Positions 36,195 through 46,207 of a stretch of DNA of 64,000 bases are shown piece by piece; the first letter of the stretch is position 1, and the number at the start of each line of letters is the position of its first letter. The notes beneath the pieces were generated by a model that saw only the letters and a list, made by a program, of their open reading frames with translations, did no database searches and was not told where the DNA came from. The position numbers and the translations under genes are program-made. Source of the DNA: Roseibium sediminis (GTDB lineage: Bacteria > Pseudomonadota > Alphaproteobacteria > Rhizobiales > Stappiaceae); NCBI RefSeq assembly GCF_008711325.1, contig NZ_VXDB01000001.1, positions 248,001 through 312,000 of the forward strand, written 5' to 3'.

Positions 36195-37568
36195 TCAAAT
36201 TGACGTACCAGCCCCCGGAACGCCTGATTTCTCAAGAACTTCCCTCTGTCGAACAGACACGACCGTAAGGTCAAATTTCTCGATTTGTTCATTGAAAAGA
36301 CGGTAAAAATTCAATTCTGCTCGCAGGTGCAAAAACACGCCACCCAAACCGATGGCCGCACGATCCATGAACACGAACTCCTGCGGCACGGTAAGCGGAC
36401 CCAGTTTTTTCAACGCAGAATGCACCTTGAAGGCCTCCCCGCGCCCGTATTCCGCCGGGCTGACCCCGTCTGCGATCGAGCGAACGCGATCTGTCAGCAG
36501 CGGACCGTAGATGAATTTGGCCCAGATATTGAGGACATCGATGACTTCCCGCTTCAGATTCTTGAAGCCCCAACGCTCATAGGCCGAAATGATTCGCTCT
36601 TCATCCTCTTCCAAAAGCCCCATGTAGAGATCAACCACACCTTGCACGAAAGCCGGGGGGAAGATCCGGATGCAGCCATAGTCCAGCAGGTTGATGCCGT
36701 GCGGAGCATTCTCCTCGCCGAAAACCGTATAATTTCCCAGATGAGGGTCGCCGTGGATCACGCCAAAGTGGCTGAAAGGATGCCACCACGCATGGAACAT
36801 GCTCGCCGCCAGAAGGTTTCGCTCCTCCAGCGAGTGGTCCTTGAAGTCCAGCAGAGGACGCCCATGCAACCAGCCCATCGTCAAAAGACGCTGCGATGAC
36901 AGGTCCCCGACGACATCCGGCACCCGAATGCGCGGTTCATTGGCAAAGATGGAACGATAAGCGGCCATATGCGCCGCTTCGCGCTCATAATCGAGTTCCT
37001 CGCGCACACGCGCGCTGATCTCCTTGGCGATTTCACGGGTGTCAATGGCAGGCTGCATGCGCCGATGAACGGAAAATAGCATCTGCAGCTGCTGAAGATC
37101 GGCTTCAACGGCGGACGCCATGTCTGGATACTGCAGCTTGCAGGCAAGCACTCTGCCGTCCTTGGCAACTGCCCTGTGAACCTGCCCTAGCGAGGCGGCA
37201 GCCGACGGTTCCTTGTCGAAGCTCTCGAAACGGGTTTGCCAATCCGGCCCGAGTTCTGCCCGCATCCGCCGTTTGACAAAAGCCCAGCCCATCGGAGGCG
37301 CATTTGCCTGCAGTTTGGCAAGCTCGGCCGTATATTCCGGCGGCAGCGCGTCAGGAATGGTCGAAAGCAATTGCGCAACCTTCATGAGCGGGCCTTTCAA
37401 CCCTCCCAAGGCAGCGGCAAGTTCAGCCGCATTCTTTTCGTTGTCGAGGTCAAGTCCGAACAGTCGGGCACCCGCCATCTTGGCTGCTATGCCCCCCACA
37501 TTGGTTCCCACCCGCGCATATCGACCAACCCGTGCAGTCAGTCGATTGCTTTCCCGATCTCGCGCCAT
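36195..37568 (-). CDS. ABC1/UbiB-family atypical kinase-like protein
   Basis: 457 residues. The nucleotide-binding N-lobe has the KGPLMKVAQLLS variant of the KxGQ motif and SLGQVHRA; the catalytic HGDPHLGNY and metal-binding LLDYGC (a DFG equivalent) follow near residues 275-300. Family members support ubiquinone biosynthesis or membrane-lipid homeostasis. Whether this copy acts in Q synthesis cannot be told here: no other ubi gene is adjacent. Confidence 0.88.
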   Translation of the reverse strand: MARDRESNRLTARVGRYARVGTNVGGIAAKMAGARLFGLDLDNEKNAAELAAALGGLKGPLMKVAQLLSTIPDALPPEYTAELAKLQANAPPMGWAFVKRRMRAELGPDWQTRFESFDKEPSAAASLGQVHRAVAKDGRVLACKLQYPDMASAVEADLQQLQMLFSVHRRMQPAIDTREIAKEISARVREELDYEREAAHMAAYRSIFANEPRIRVPDVVGDLSSQRLLTMGWLHGRPLLDFKDHSLEERNLLAASMFHAWWHPFSHFGVIHGDPHLGNYTVFGEENAPHGINLLDYGCIRIFPPAFVQGVVDLYMGLLEEDEERIISAYERWGFKNLKREVIDVLNIWAKFIYGPLLTDRVRSIADGVSPAEYGRGEAFKVHSALKKLGPLTVPQEFVFMDRAAIGLGGVFLHLRAELNFYRLFNEQIEKFDLTVVSVRQREVLEKSGVPGAGTSI

Positions 37569-37672
37569 TCAAAACACCATTCTTGTCAGGCCAGTAGGAA
37601 CCGGCCAATCAGCAGTATTGGAAACAACACCTGCCAGCGTACCCGATTGAAATAGAACCCCGGGGCGACAAT

Positions 37673-38557
37673 TCAATCTGTCAGCCGTTCCAGCATGGCC
37701 GCCAGCGTAGACCGGTGCGCCGTCAGCCCCTTGTAGGCCAATTGCTGAGCATCCAGAGCCAAGAGTTGATCCCGCAACCCTCCAGCCAACTGAACCCGGT
37801 CCGGATGGCGCCTGAGGCAATCGATCGGGTCATGGTGGACCTTGATCGTGAAGAGTATATCGCCAGAGACAGGCAATCGTCGCAGCGTTTGCCGCTCCAC
37901 GCGAACAAACAGACGAGCGAGGGCCCGCATCTGGTCACTCCCTACATCAGGTGCGATTTGCCGGGGCTCGGGATGGTGCAGCTTGGGATCGTCATAGATG
38001 GACCAGTTATAGCGACAGACCAGTTGACCGATCTTCAGGTTATCGAAAAGCCGGGCAACAACAGCCCCCATCCGACCGTCATTGAACCCGGGAACACTTT
38101 CGTGGATCTCGGCCATGGAGCGGGAGTACTTTTCCGCAAGTGACCAGGAAGACGGAAAGCACAGGCAGGCGGCAGCAAGGCGATATCCATCTGCGCCCTT
38201 GCGCATGAGCACCAGATCTTCCTGAACGATCCGGGCCGTAGCTTCCAACGGCGCAAAAAGATCCAGGGGAACAGTCAGGCCAGCCACCTCAACTGTCGCT
38301 CCAGACAGTTGATACTTCGGAGCCCCCCGCGATGCGAGGTGAGACAGAACCAGATCAAGAACTTCCCTTTGGGCCGCCAAGGTCTCCTCTTCGGCGCGAA
38401 ACACCCTGTCATGACGCTCTGCAAGCAGGCGTTTCTTTTCCAGAAGCTGCTTTTCCAGCCTGTCGTCCACCTCCAACCAGTCTTCATCCGCAATCGGCTT
38501 CAGGCCGACGGAAAAAGGCTGGCTTGAACCATCATAGGGCGTGTGCAGGAGCGCCAT
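37673..38557 (-). CDS. DUF3445, heme-dependent oxidative N-demethylase-like
   Basis: About 294 residues of the DUF3445 / HDOD family (PF11927), which includes a haem-dependent oxidative demethylase alpha subunit. Recognisable blocks are PFSVGLKPIADEDWLEVD near the N-terminus, CLCFPSSWSLAEKYSRSMAEIHESVPGFN in the middle and NWSIYDDPKLHHP. ATG at 38557 puts it 10 bp after pepF; an upstream start at 38587 would overlap pepF. The substrate is unknown. Confidence 0.82.
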   Translation of the reverse strand: MALLHTPYDGSSQPFSVGLKPIADEDWLEVDDRLEKQLLEKKRLLAERHDRVFRAEEETLAAQREVLDLVLSHLASRGAPKYQLSGATVEVAGLTVPLDLFAPLEATARIVQEDLVLMRKGADGYRLAAACLCFPSSWSLAEKYSRSMAEIHESVPGFNDGRMGAVVARLFDNLKIGQLVCRYNWSIYDDPKLHHPEPRQIAPDVGSDQMRALARLFVRVERQTLRRLPVSGDILFTIKVHHDPIDCLRRHPDRVQLAGGLRDQLLALDAQQLAYKGLTAHRSTLAAMLERLTD

Positions 38558-38567
38558 GAGCAATCCA

Positions 38568-40394
38568 CTAGCCGTCCAGCGTTTCAAGCTCGTCGATAAT
38601 CCGCTCGATCACAGAAAGACCTTTCTTCCAGAACGAAGGATCACTCGCATTCAGGCCAAAAGGTGCAAGCAGCTCGGAATGGTGCTTTGTCCCTCCAGCC
38701 CGCAGCAGATCGAAATATTTGTCCTGGAAGCCGGTTTCGGCATCTTCGTAGACGGCATAGAGCGAATTCACCAGACAGTCACCGAATGCATAGGCATAGA
38801 CGTAGAACGGTGAATGAATGAAATGCGGGATATAGGTCCAGAAAGTCTCATACCCTTCGTTCAGGCGGATCGCCGGCCCAAGGCTTTCTCCCTGAACGGA
38901 CATCCAGAGTTCGCCGATCTGTTCGGATGTCAGCTCCCCCTTCTTGCGCTCTTCATGAAGTTTCCGCTCGAAGGAATAAAACGCAATCTGCCGCACGACC
39001 GTATTGATCATGTCCTCGGCCTTTGACGCCAGAAGGATCTTGCGCATCTCCGGCGTATCCGCCTTCTGCAGCAACGCCTGAAACGTCAACATTTCCCCGA
39101 ACACGCTGGCCGTTTCGGCAAGGGTGAGCGGCGTTGGCGCCATGAGCGGACCGTTCTCGGCAGCCAGCACCTGATGCACACCATGCCCCAGCTCATGCGC
39201 AAGCGTCATCACATCGCGGGTCTTGCCCTGATAGTTGAGCAGGACATAAGGATGAGCGCTGGGAACTGTCGGGTGTGCAAAAGCTCCCGGAGCCTTGCCC
39301 GGCCGTGCCGGTGCATCGATCCAGTTTCGATCGAAAAACCGGCCTGCAATCTCGGCCATTTCACCGGAAAATCCGCCATAGGCATCCAGAACCATAGCTT
39401 TCGCATCAAGCCAGGGGATCACGCGATTGTCCGACTTGGGCAGCGGCGCGTTGCGATCCCAAACATTGAGCTGGTCAAAACCAAGCCACTTGGCTTTCAG
39501 TTTGTAATAGCGATGGGACAGACGCGGATAGGCTTCGCGCACTGCCGAGACCAGCGCATCGACCACATCGCGCTCAACCCGGTTGGCGAGATGGCGGCTG
39601 TCGGCAATGTCCTCAAATCCGCGCCAACGGTCGGAGATTTCCTTGTCCTTGGCCAACGTGTTCGTGATGAGCGCAAAGGTACGAAGGTTTTCACCAAAAG
39701 TCTTTGTAAGCGCATGGAATGCTGCTTCACGATGAGGTTGATCCGGGCTCTGCAGCTGATTGAGGGTGGGCTCCAGCGTCATCGTCTCGCCGGACACGTC
39801 AAAAGATAGGCCCGCCATTGTCTCGTCAAAAAGACGGTTCCATGCACCCCGCCCTGTAACCGACTTCTCGTGGAAGAGTTGCTCCACACGATCTTCGAGC
39901 TGGAAGGGCTTGTCCTTCCTCAGATCGTCGATCCAGGGGCGATAGTGAGCCAGACCCTCATGTTTCAGGGCCTCATCAAGCACCGCATCATCGATCTGGT
40001 TGAATTCCAGAGTAAAGAACAACAGGTGTGTGCTGGCCGCAGTTATGCGCTCCTGCACATCACCATAGAATTTCTGCACCTTCGGATCTGTGGTCGCACC
40101 GGAATAAACGAGGCCTGCATAGGAAATCAGCTTGCCCAGCCCGTCTTCCAGCGCCTCATAGGCGCGGATGGCCGTCACGAGGCCGTCGACATTGTTCGCC
40201 GCAAGATCCGCAAGTCGCCCCTTGTACGCACTTTCGAAGGTCTGCGCCTTTTCCCCGGCACCGCGCAGGTCGTCTTCCACTTCCGGTGACTCCATCGCCG
40301 GATAGAGATCGGTCAGATCCCATGTCGGCAGGTCTCCCATGGCGGCTGCCTTTGATTGGGCGTCTGCAGCACGGGCGGTTTGCGGAAAAGGCAT
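38568..40394 (-). CDS. pepF: M3-family oligoendopeptidase (PepF/M3)
   Basis: Cytosolic zinc metallopeptidase of 608 residues that degrades oligopeptides. The zinc site HELGH is at residues 400-404, with the third ligand glutamate in the downstream TLAETASVFGEM block. Length and the N-terminal four-helix domain are typical. It heads the minus-strand run that continues into DUF3445 and the UbiB-like gene. Confidence 0.93.
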   Translation of the reverse strand: MPFPQTARAADAQSKAAAMGDLPTWDLTDLYPAMESPEVEDDLRGAGEKAQTFESAYKGRLADLAANNVDGLVTAIRAYEALEDGLGKLISYAGLVYSGATTDPKVQKFYGDVQERITAASTHLLFFTLEFNQIDDAVLDEALKHEGLAHYRPWIDDLRKDKPFQLEDRVEQLFHEKSVTGRGAWNRLFDETMAGLSFDVSGETMTLEPTLNQLQSPDQPHREAAFHALTKTFGENLRTFALITNTLAKDKEISDRWRGFEDIADSRHLANRVERDVVDALVSAVREAYPRLSHRYYKLKAKWLGFDQLNVWDRNAPLPKSDNRVIPWLDAKAMVLDAYGGFSGEMAEIAGRFFDRNWIDAPARPGKAPGAFAHPTVPSAHPYVLLNYQGKTRDVMTLAHELGHGVHQVLAAENGPLMAPTPLTLAETASVFGEMLTFQALLQKADTPEMRKILLASKAEDMINTVVRQIAFYSFERKLHEERKKGELTSEQIGELWMSVQGESLGPAIRLNEGYETFWTYIPHFIHSPFYVYAYAFGDCLVNSLYAVYEDAETGFQDKYFDLLRAGGTKHHSELLAPFGLNASDPSFWKKGLSVIERIIDELETLDG

Positions 40395-40598
40395 GCAATG
40401 ATCTCCACGACAATCGAAATAAGCCTAATCCCTAGCATGAAGTGCGGCAGATTGGTGAGGGGTCAATCCACACTAAATCCACGGCATTTCCGTCAGGGTC
40501 ATTTTTTGGGCTCAAGCAGGAAGATTTATTTACCAGTCTACGACCAGAATGGTCCGAATTGACACACATTTTCAAAAAACCGGAAGACAGGGACACCC

Positions 40599-42176
40599 AT
40601 GCAGGCAACACACGGCAAGATTCTCATCGTCGACGATGACCCGATTCAACGCCGCCTGTTGCAGGAAGCCGTTCACAAGTCAGGTTACAAAAGCCGAACA
40701 GCGGAAAATGGCGTCGAGGCAATCTCCATCATGATGGGCCCCGACGGATCGGACATCGATCTCATTATCCTCGACATGGTGATGCCCGAGCTGGATGGAC
40801 TTGGTGTGCTCGCTAAACTGCGGTCGGAAAAAATTTCAACACCGGTCATCGTTCAGACGGCCCATGGCGGCATCGATGTTGTCGTCAACGCCATGAACGC
40901 CGGGGCGCAGGATTTCGCTGTGAAGCCGATCTCGCCCGAGCGACTGAATGTTTCGATCCGCAATCTCCTGAAGACTTCTGCACTTGAAGGCGAGATCACC
41001 AGATTCCGCAAGCAGGCTTCGGGCACCCTCACCTTCGATGACATCATCACCCACTCTCCTGCCATGGAGAGAGTGATCAGCCTGGGTCGCCGAGCAGCCT
41101 CCTCGCAAATCCCGATCCTGATCGAGGGAGAAAGCGGTGTCGGCAAGGAGCTGATCGCAAGCGCCATTCAGGGCTCGGGCGATCGCAAGTCCAAACCCAT
41201 GATCACGGTGAACTGCGGCGCTATCCCGGAAAATCTCGTGGAATCGATCCTGTTCGGTCATGAGAAAGGTGCCTTTACCGGCGCGAACGACAAGCATGTC
41301 GGCAAATTCCAGGAAGCAAACGGCGGCACACTTTTCCTTGATGAGGTGGGAGAACTTCCACAGGACGTTCAGGTCAAGCTTCTCAGGGCCATTCAGGAAA
41401 ACGAAATCGACCCCATCGGAGCAAAACGGCCGGTGAAGGTCGATTTTCGCCTGATTTCGGCAACCAACCGCCGACTGATCGAGGAAGTAAAGGACGGAGC
41501 GTTTCGCGAGGACCTTTACTATCGCCTGAATGTCTTCCCGATCTGGATCCCCCCGCTGCGTGATCGCCGCGAGGACATCCCGGCGCTGACCCGTCATTTC
41601 CTGGCGCGGTTCTCTGCCGAGGAAGGCAAACCGCAGGTTGCCGGTGTCGCAGCAGATACGCTCGACCTACTCCAGTCCTATCACTGGCCGGGGAACATAC
41701 GGCAGCTGGAAAATGCGGTGTTCAGGGCCGTTGTCCTTTGCGATGGTGCTCAGCTGACGATTGACGATTTCCCGCAAGTATCCGCAGCAGTCGAGCAACC
41801 GCACTATGTGCGGCAGCCTCGCCTGCCCGAAGCCGTAGCACCGGAGCCTGCGCGCCAGAACCCGGCACCAGCGCCGGTGCAATCACACATGCAAGCAGGC
41901 GCAGCGCTGGCCCAGCCCCAAAGACAGGAGCCTGATGCAGGCGGGGCATCCGCCTTCGGCTCACGGGCTCCTTTCGGCTTCATGAGAAGCCTTGATGATG
42001 AGGGGCATGTCCGCAACCTTGCAAATGTCGAAGAAGAACTCATCCGCGCTGCCATCGATCACTATTCCGGACGCATGACGGAAGTGGCTAAACGACTCGG
42101 AATCGGACGCTCGACGCTGTACCGCAAATTGAAGGAATACGGGCTGGATGAAAGTGATGAAGGCGAAGCCGCTTAA
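40599..42176 (+). CDS. Sigma-54-dependent response regulator (NtrC family), orphan
   Basis: 525 residues. A receiver domain has Asp59 in LIILDMVMPE; the AAA+ domain follows with Walker A GESGVGKE, the sigma-54-binding GAFTGA loop and Walker B GGTLFLDEVGEL; after a Pro/Gln/Ala-rich linker of about 80 residues comes a Fis-type HTH (MTEVAKRLGIGRSTLYRKLKE). No sensor kinase is nearby. A member of this family is the kind of activator that the rcdA sigma-54 promoter would need. Confidence 0.93.
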   Translation: MQATHGKILIVDDDPIQRRLLQEAVHKSGYKSRTAENGVEAISIMMGPDGSDIDLIILDMVMPELDGLGVLAKLRSEKISTPVIVQTAHGGIDVVVNAMNAGAQDFAVKPISPERLNVSIRNLLKTSALEGEITRFRKQASGTLTFDDIITHSPAMERVISLGRRAASSQIPILIEGESGVGKELIASAIQGSGDRKSKPMITVNCGAIPENLVESILFGHEKGAFTGANDKHVGKFQEANGGTLFLDEVGELPQDVQVKLLRAIQENEIDPIGAKRPVKVDFRLISATNRRLIEEVKDGAFREDLYYRLNVFPIWIPPLRDRREDIPALTRHFLARFSAEEGKPQVAGVAADTLDLLQSYHWPGNIRQLENAVFRAVVLCDGAQLTIDDFPQVSAAVEQPHYVRQPRLPEAVAPEPARQNPAPAPVQSHMQAGAALAQPQRQEPDAGGASAFGSRAPFGFMRSLDDEGHVRNLANVEEELIRAAIDHYSGRMTEVAKRLGIGRSTLYRKLKEYGLDESDEGEAA

Positions 42177-42326
42177 CCCTATCTGCGGGTAACACCATCA
42201 TCCACCTTGCACCAAACCGTGCATAACGCTAATTTTCCGGAAATTCTGTGGAAGCGTTGCAATTCTGCCACGATCTTCTCGCATCTACAATCAAGGTAAA
42301 GGCTTCTTAACCACCACCGGTTTAAG

Positions 42327-44231
42327 ATGATGTCCTGCTGGGGATTTTTTGGGACGTGGCCCGAGGGCCTTTCACTACGGCGAGTCAGATTATTGCGTAA
42401 ACGATCGGGTGCATATGGTGCCGTATCTGGCGTGCAACGTATTACGGCTATTGCTGTAATATGTTCGGCATTCCTGTTCGGCACGTTTCAGGGCGCTGCA
42501 GAGGCAGAGACGCGGACCCTGAAGCTGTACAACAACCATACCAAGGAAAGCGTCTCCATCACGTTCAAGAAGAACGGACGATACGTTCCGTCTGCCTTGC
42601 GAGATGCAAACCATTTCCTGCGCGACTGGCGCCGGAACGAAGCGACCAAGATTGACCCGCGCCTCCTGGACCTCGTTTGGGAAGTCTATCAGGAAGTGGG
42701 GGCCAGCAAGCCGATCCACGTTGTTTCCAGTTACCGCTCTCCGGCAACGAACAATATGCTTCGCAGCCGCTCCAAGGGCGTTGCGAAGAACAGCCAGCAC
42801 ACGCTCGGCAAGGCGATGGACTTCTTCATTCCCGGCGTAAACCTTTCAAAGCTGCGGCAAACCGGCATGCGCAAGCAGGTTGGTGGCGTCGGTTATTATC
42901 CGAAGTCCGGATCACCCTTCGTTCACATGGACACCGGCAACGTACGCCATTGGCCGAAGATGACCCGCCAGCAATTGGCGCAAGTGTTCCCGGACGGCAA
43001 GACACTTCACGTACCCTCCGACGGCAAGCCGCTTTCCGGCTATAAGCTGGCATTGGCAGATGCCAAGTCAGGCCGCCTGGCAAAGCTGAACAACGGCCGC
43101 TCCTCACGCCCGACCATTGTTGCCTCAAACGACGCACCAGCACCGCGGACAACGGGGCAGAGCCTCTCCAGCGGCGATGTCGTACGCCCGAGCGCAGCCC
43201 CCCGCAGTCAATCTGGCGGTGGTGGCAGTCTGCTGGCCTCCCTGTTCACCAACGACGATGCCAGCCCGCAGGACCGGCCGACGCCTCCAGGCGCTATTGC
43301 GGCACGAACAGTCAACGCAACGCCAGCCGCCTCCGCTCCTTCGCCGGTTCTTCAGGCCCCGCCGATACCGTTGGCTAAAGTCGGGGACGAACCTACTCCT
43401 GCGCCCGAGGCTCTCCCGGCACCGGAACAACAGCCCGCGCCGGAAGTACAGGACATTGTTGTTCTGGCGAAGATTGCACCGGCACCGAAGCCGAGAAACT
43501 TCACGGCTCCCGGCATTCAGGTCGCAAGCGCCCAGCCTCCGGCACCCGGCACGCTTGACGCTCAGCGTGTGGCCCTTGAAACCGGTGCGCCGAATCCGGC
43601 GGCACCGCCACCGTCACCTGCTCGGTTTGAAGTTGCAGCAATCGTTCCCAACCAAAAGCCGCAATCGGAACTCATCACCGCCAGCCTGAACGCAGCAGTG
43701 AAACAGAAGCAGATTGCAGCGGGCATTCCGATCCCGCCGGCCTCTCCGGTTGATGATGCGGTTTCTGCAATAGCTGCTGCCACAAGTACAGGACCCGCTC
43801 CGACACCGGCCCTTCGCCCGGCAACGACGCTTGCCTATGCTTCTGCATCGGCGACACCGGTCGCACTTCGGGCAAGTCTTGAATCAAAGGCCATTGCCCA
43901 CGCGCCGCAAAAGCCGGTTGCCCAGCGCAAGGCCCAACCGCAGCAGTCGGTCTCCGGTCGCATCCCGAAGGACCAGATCCAGGATCCGCTGGCTGGCTTT
44001 GCAGGACTGCCTGACAAGAGCGAACCGAAGCTGCTGTCCGGTGAAGGCACCATGCGCCGCGCGCTCTTTGCCTCTCTGCACCATCCGAACCAGCGCAAGA
44101 TGAAAAACTTCTTTGCGCCGACCAATCGGTTCGTAACCGGCGGTTTCAGTGCAAGCCCATACGGCTCTCTCAGAACCGATCGGTTTGATGGTCCGGCAGT
44201 GATCGTGCTCCCCGTGACTTACACGCGGTAA
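42327..44231 (+). CDS. DUF882 (YcbK-like) cell-wall protein with long Pro/Ala-rich tail
   Basis: 634 residues. A hydrophobic signal segment (ITAIAVICSAFLFGTF) ends at an AEA-like site, then comes a DUF882/peptidase M15-like domain with metal ligands in SSYRSPATNN, SQHTLGKAMDFFI and PFVHMDTGNVRHWP. From about residue 250 the chain is a low-complexity Pro/Ala-rich region. Expected to be periplasmic and to act on or bind peptidoglycan. The start is uncertain: ATG at 42327 or 42330; a GTG at 42432 would give a compact signal peptide. Confidence 0.85.
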   Translation: MMSCWGFFGTWPEGLSLRRVRLLRKRSGAYGAVSGVQRITAIAVICSAFLFGTFQGAAEAETRTLKLYNNHTKESVSITFKKNGRYVPSALRDANHFLRDWRRNEATKIDPRLLDLVWEVYQEVGASKPIHVVSSYRSPATNNMLRSRSKGVAKNSQHTLGKAMDFFIPGVNLSKLRQTGMRKQVGGVGYYPKSGSPFVHMDTGNVRHWPKMTRQQLAQVFPDGKTLHVPSDGKPLSGYKLALADAKSGRLAKLNNGRSSRPTIVASNDAPAPRTTGQSLSSGDVVRPSAAPRSQSGGGGSLLASLFTNDDASPQDRPTPPGAIAARTVNATPAASAPSPVLQAPPIPLAKVGDEPTPAPEALPAPEQQPAPEVQDIVVLAKIAPAPKPRNFTAPGIQVASAQPPAPGTLDAQRVALETGAPNPAAPPPSPARFEVAAIVPNQKPQSELITASLNAAVKQKQIAAGIPIPPASPVDDAVSAIAAATSTGPAPTPALRPATTLAYASASATPVALRASLESKAIAHAPQKPVAQRKAQPQQSVSGRIPKDQIQDPLAGFAGLPDKSEPKLLSGEGTMRRALFASLHHPNQRKMKNFFAPTNRFVTGGFSASPYGSLRTDRFDGPAVIVLPVTYTR

Positions 44232-44253
44232 AAGCTTCACAGAACAAAAACAA

Positions 44254-44284
44254 GAAAAGGGCGGCTCTGGAGCCGCCCTTTTTC
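44254..44284 (+). terminator. Rho-independent terminator after the DUF882 gene
   Basis: AGGGCGGCT-CTGG-AGCCGCCCT with A-run before and TTTTT after. Very strong, bidirectional in form. Confidence 0.92.
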
Positions 44285-44325
44285 GTATTCAAAACCACTG
44301 CCGCCAAAGGCGGCAGGCATCAGCC

Positions 44326-44586
44326 TCAGTTGCCCGAACCTGCCATCATGCCCAGTGCCTGAAGGTAGAGATCGAGAACAGCTTCTTCTTCCTCACGCTC
44401 ATGCGGCTGCTTCTTGCGAAGAGAAACCACCTTGCGCAGGATCTTCACGTCAAAACCGTTACCCTTGGCTTCGGCATAAACGTCCTTGATGTCATCGGAG
44501 ATGACTTTCTTTTCTTCTTCGAGGCGCTCGATGCGCTCGACAAATGCGCGAAGCTGATCGCCAGCTACTCCGCCCGGATCGGACAT
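44326..44586 (-). CDS. gapR: GapR nucleoid-associated protein (DUF2312)
   Basis: 86 residues: [38 protein letters not shown] is a helical coiled coil followed by the DNA-contacting [22 protein letters not shown]. GapR binds overtwisted, AT-rich DNA ahead of polymerases and replication forks in Caulobacter. AAGGAGAA precedes the ATG. It stands alone on the minus strand. Confidence 0.93.
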   Translation of the reverse strand: MSDPGGVAGDQLRAFVERIERLEEEKKVISDDIKDVYAEAKGNGFDVKILRKVVSLRKKQPHEREEEEAVLDLYLQALGMMAGSGN

Positions 44587-44699
44587 GCATATTCTCCTTG
44601 TTGGTCTGTCTTTTCGGAAAGGCAGTACACACCTGCCTCACCGAATCAAAGCGAGGGCATTATGGAGCCCGTTGATAGATCGACTTTCCTGACAGCCGC

Positions 44700-45002
44700 T
44701 TAATGAGACGGCTTGTTCAGTTCAAAAGCGGCCTTTTGTTCGTCACTTGCCTCAAGCTGGTGTTTCGCCTTCCACTCGTCATACGGCATGCCGTAAACCA
44801 TTTCACGGGCAGCAGCCTTGTCGAGTTCAACACCCTTTGCTTCGGCAGCATCCAGATACCAGTTTGACAGGCAGTTCCGGCAAAATCCGGCGAGGTTCAT
44901 CATGTCTATGTTCTGAACATCGGTCCGCTCGCGCAGATGGCTGACAAGCCGACGGAATGCGGCAGCTTCCAGTTCTGTTTTGGTCTGGTCGTCCACTTTC
45001 AA
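44700..45002 (-). CDS. DUF1244 protein
   Basis: About 100 residues with the family core RTDVQNIDMMNLAGFCRNCLSNWYLDAA and AREMVYGMPYDEWKAKHQ. The paired cysteines in CRNC suggest metal binding. No ATG is available; TTG at 45000-45002 after AGAAAGAGAA is most likely. Function unknown, family widespread in proteobacteria. Confidence 0.82.
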   Translation of the reverse strand: MKVDDQTKTELEAAAFRRLVSHLRERTDVQNIDMMNLAGFCRNCLSNWYLDAAEAKGVELDKAAAREMVYGMPYDEWKAKHQLEASDEQKAAFELNKPSH

Positions 45003-45048
45003 TTCTCTTTCTGGCACTGGCCTCGCAGCAACCGAACGCAAAATCAGG

Positions 45049-45885
45049 TCAGTCGCACCGAGACGGGAAATGACGGATTTCGCGGCATTCTGCCCGCTCG
45101 GCGAGCCCAGTCAAGATCGGTTCAAGACGATCCGCCCATTCCACAATCCCGGCTTCATGCCCAATCAGGTCCTGCCGCACTTCCAACAGGGCATGAGCAA
45201 GGCCACGCGACGTACAATGTCTGTACATCGTGTCATTCTTGAGAGCGCCGTCATAAGGTTCATTATCGGCAACGACAAGATCTCCGCGCTCCTGCAGACC
45301 GTCCAGAAACGGGAATATCGCTCTTGGGTCCGAATCCCACAGCACTGTTCCATGCCAGGGCCGCGGGACACCCCGCCAGACCGGGGTGAAGCTATGGATG
45401 GAAATGATAACAGGTGGCGGCGCAACTTCCAGCATCGCATCAAGCGTGCGGTCAATCGCATCATGATACGGGCGGTGATAGTGCTCGATCCGGTGGCGTC
45501 GCTCATCCGCATCCACCTTGGCATTTCCCGGCACAACCGCACCGTCAGAAAGGCGCATGATGATTGTCGGATCGTCTTCCCCGCGGTTGGGGTCGATAAA
45601 CAGGCGAGAATAGGTCGTCAGAAGCGCCGGCACCCCCAGGCGCTCTGCCAAGAGATGTGTCAGTGCCCTTGTCCCGATATCATAACCGATATGGCGCTCG
45701 AACTGTTCTTTCGGCACGCCCAGATCCCCGTAACCGGGTGGAACCGTGTTGCTGGCATGATCGCAAAGCAGCAACAGGCCCCGATCCAGATTTCCATCCA
45801 GCGCTTCATAGGGAGCGAAGGGTTCTGATGATAGGTGTGACGACATGATCGATGGGTGGCCCGCAGATTGGATTGCGGGTTCCAT
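45049..45885 (-). CDS. N-formylglutamate amidohydrolase-family protein
   Basis: About 278 residues of the HutG/NFGase fold: DHASNTVPPGYG, DPNRGEDDPTIIM and IISIHSFTPVWRGVPRPW, with metal-ligand histidines at the usual places. The start is uncertain: ATG at 45885 is preferred, with GTG at 45903 and ATG at 45846 possible. It may act on N-formyl amino acids; no other histidine-degradation gene is close, so the true substrate is open. Confidence 0.8.
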   Translation of the reverse strand: MEPAIQSAGHPSIMSSHLSSEPFAPYEALDGNLDRGLLLLCDHASNTVPPGYGDLGVPKEQFERHIGYDIGTRALTHLLAERLGVPALLTTYSRLFIDPNRGEDDPTIIMRLSDGAVVPGNAKVDADERRHRIEHYHRPYHDAIDRTLDAMLEVAPPPVIISIHSFTPVWRGVPRPWHGTVLWDSDPRAIFPFLDGLQERGDLVVADNEPYDGALKNDTMYRHCTSRGLAHALLEVRQDLIGHEAGIVEWADRLEPILTGLAERAECREIRHFPSRCD

Positions 45886-45903
45886 ATCCGCCAATGTTGG
45901 CAC

Positions 45904-46207
45904 GGGGCAAGGTAAATTTCATCTTTGTCGCCTAAGAGTGCCTTACCCGACAGGCGGTCACTCAACCAGGAAAATGTCGCCCAAGTATTTTCCACCAATG
46001 GTTATGCAGCCAAAAGAGTTTCCCCGCCTTCATACGGCCTCAATCATGGGGGTTAAAGCATAAGGAGCCAACATTTCTTGTTCCTGCACTTCACGCCCCG
46101 AATTTCCCACGCTTCTGTCAACGGGTTTTGCCATGGGAACGTTGACAATAGCCAGGTAGACGCGCAAAAAGCTAGAGTCTACAAAGCCGCAAGACGAATG
46201 ATCAGCG
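45904..46207. other. Divergent intergenic region before DUF1036-pyk
   Basis: 304 bp without credible coding. A TTGACA element at 46142-46147 fits a -35 box for the DUF1036-pyk unit, but no good -10 is visible at the expected distance. I see no hairpin of note. Confidence 0.45.

Noticed and set aside
42225-42265. Sigma-54 promoter before the DUF882 gene
   Set aside because: TGG and TTGCA words occur but the spacing is three bases short of the -24/-12 requirement.
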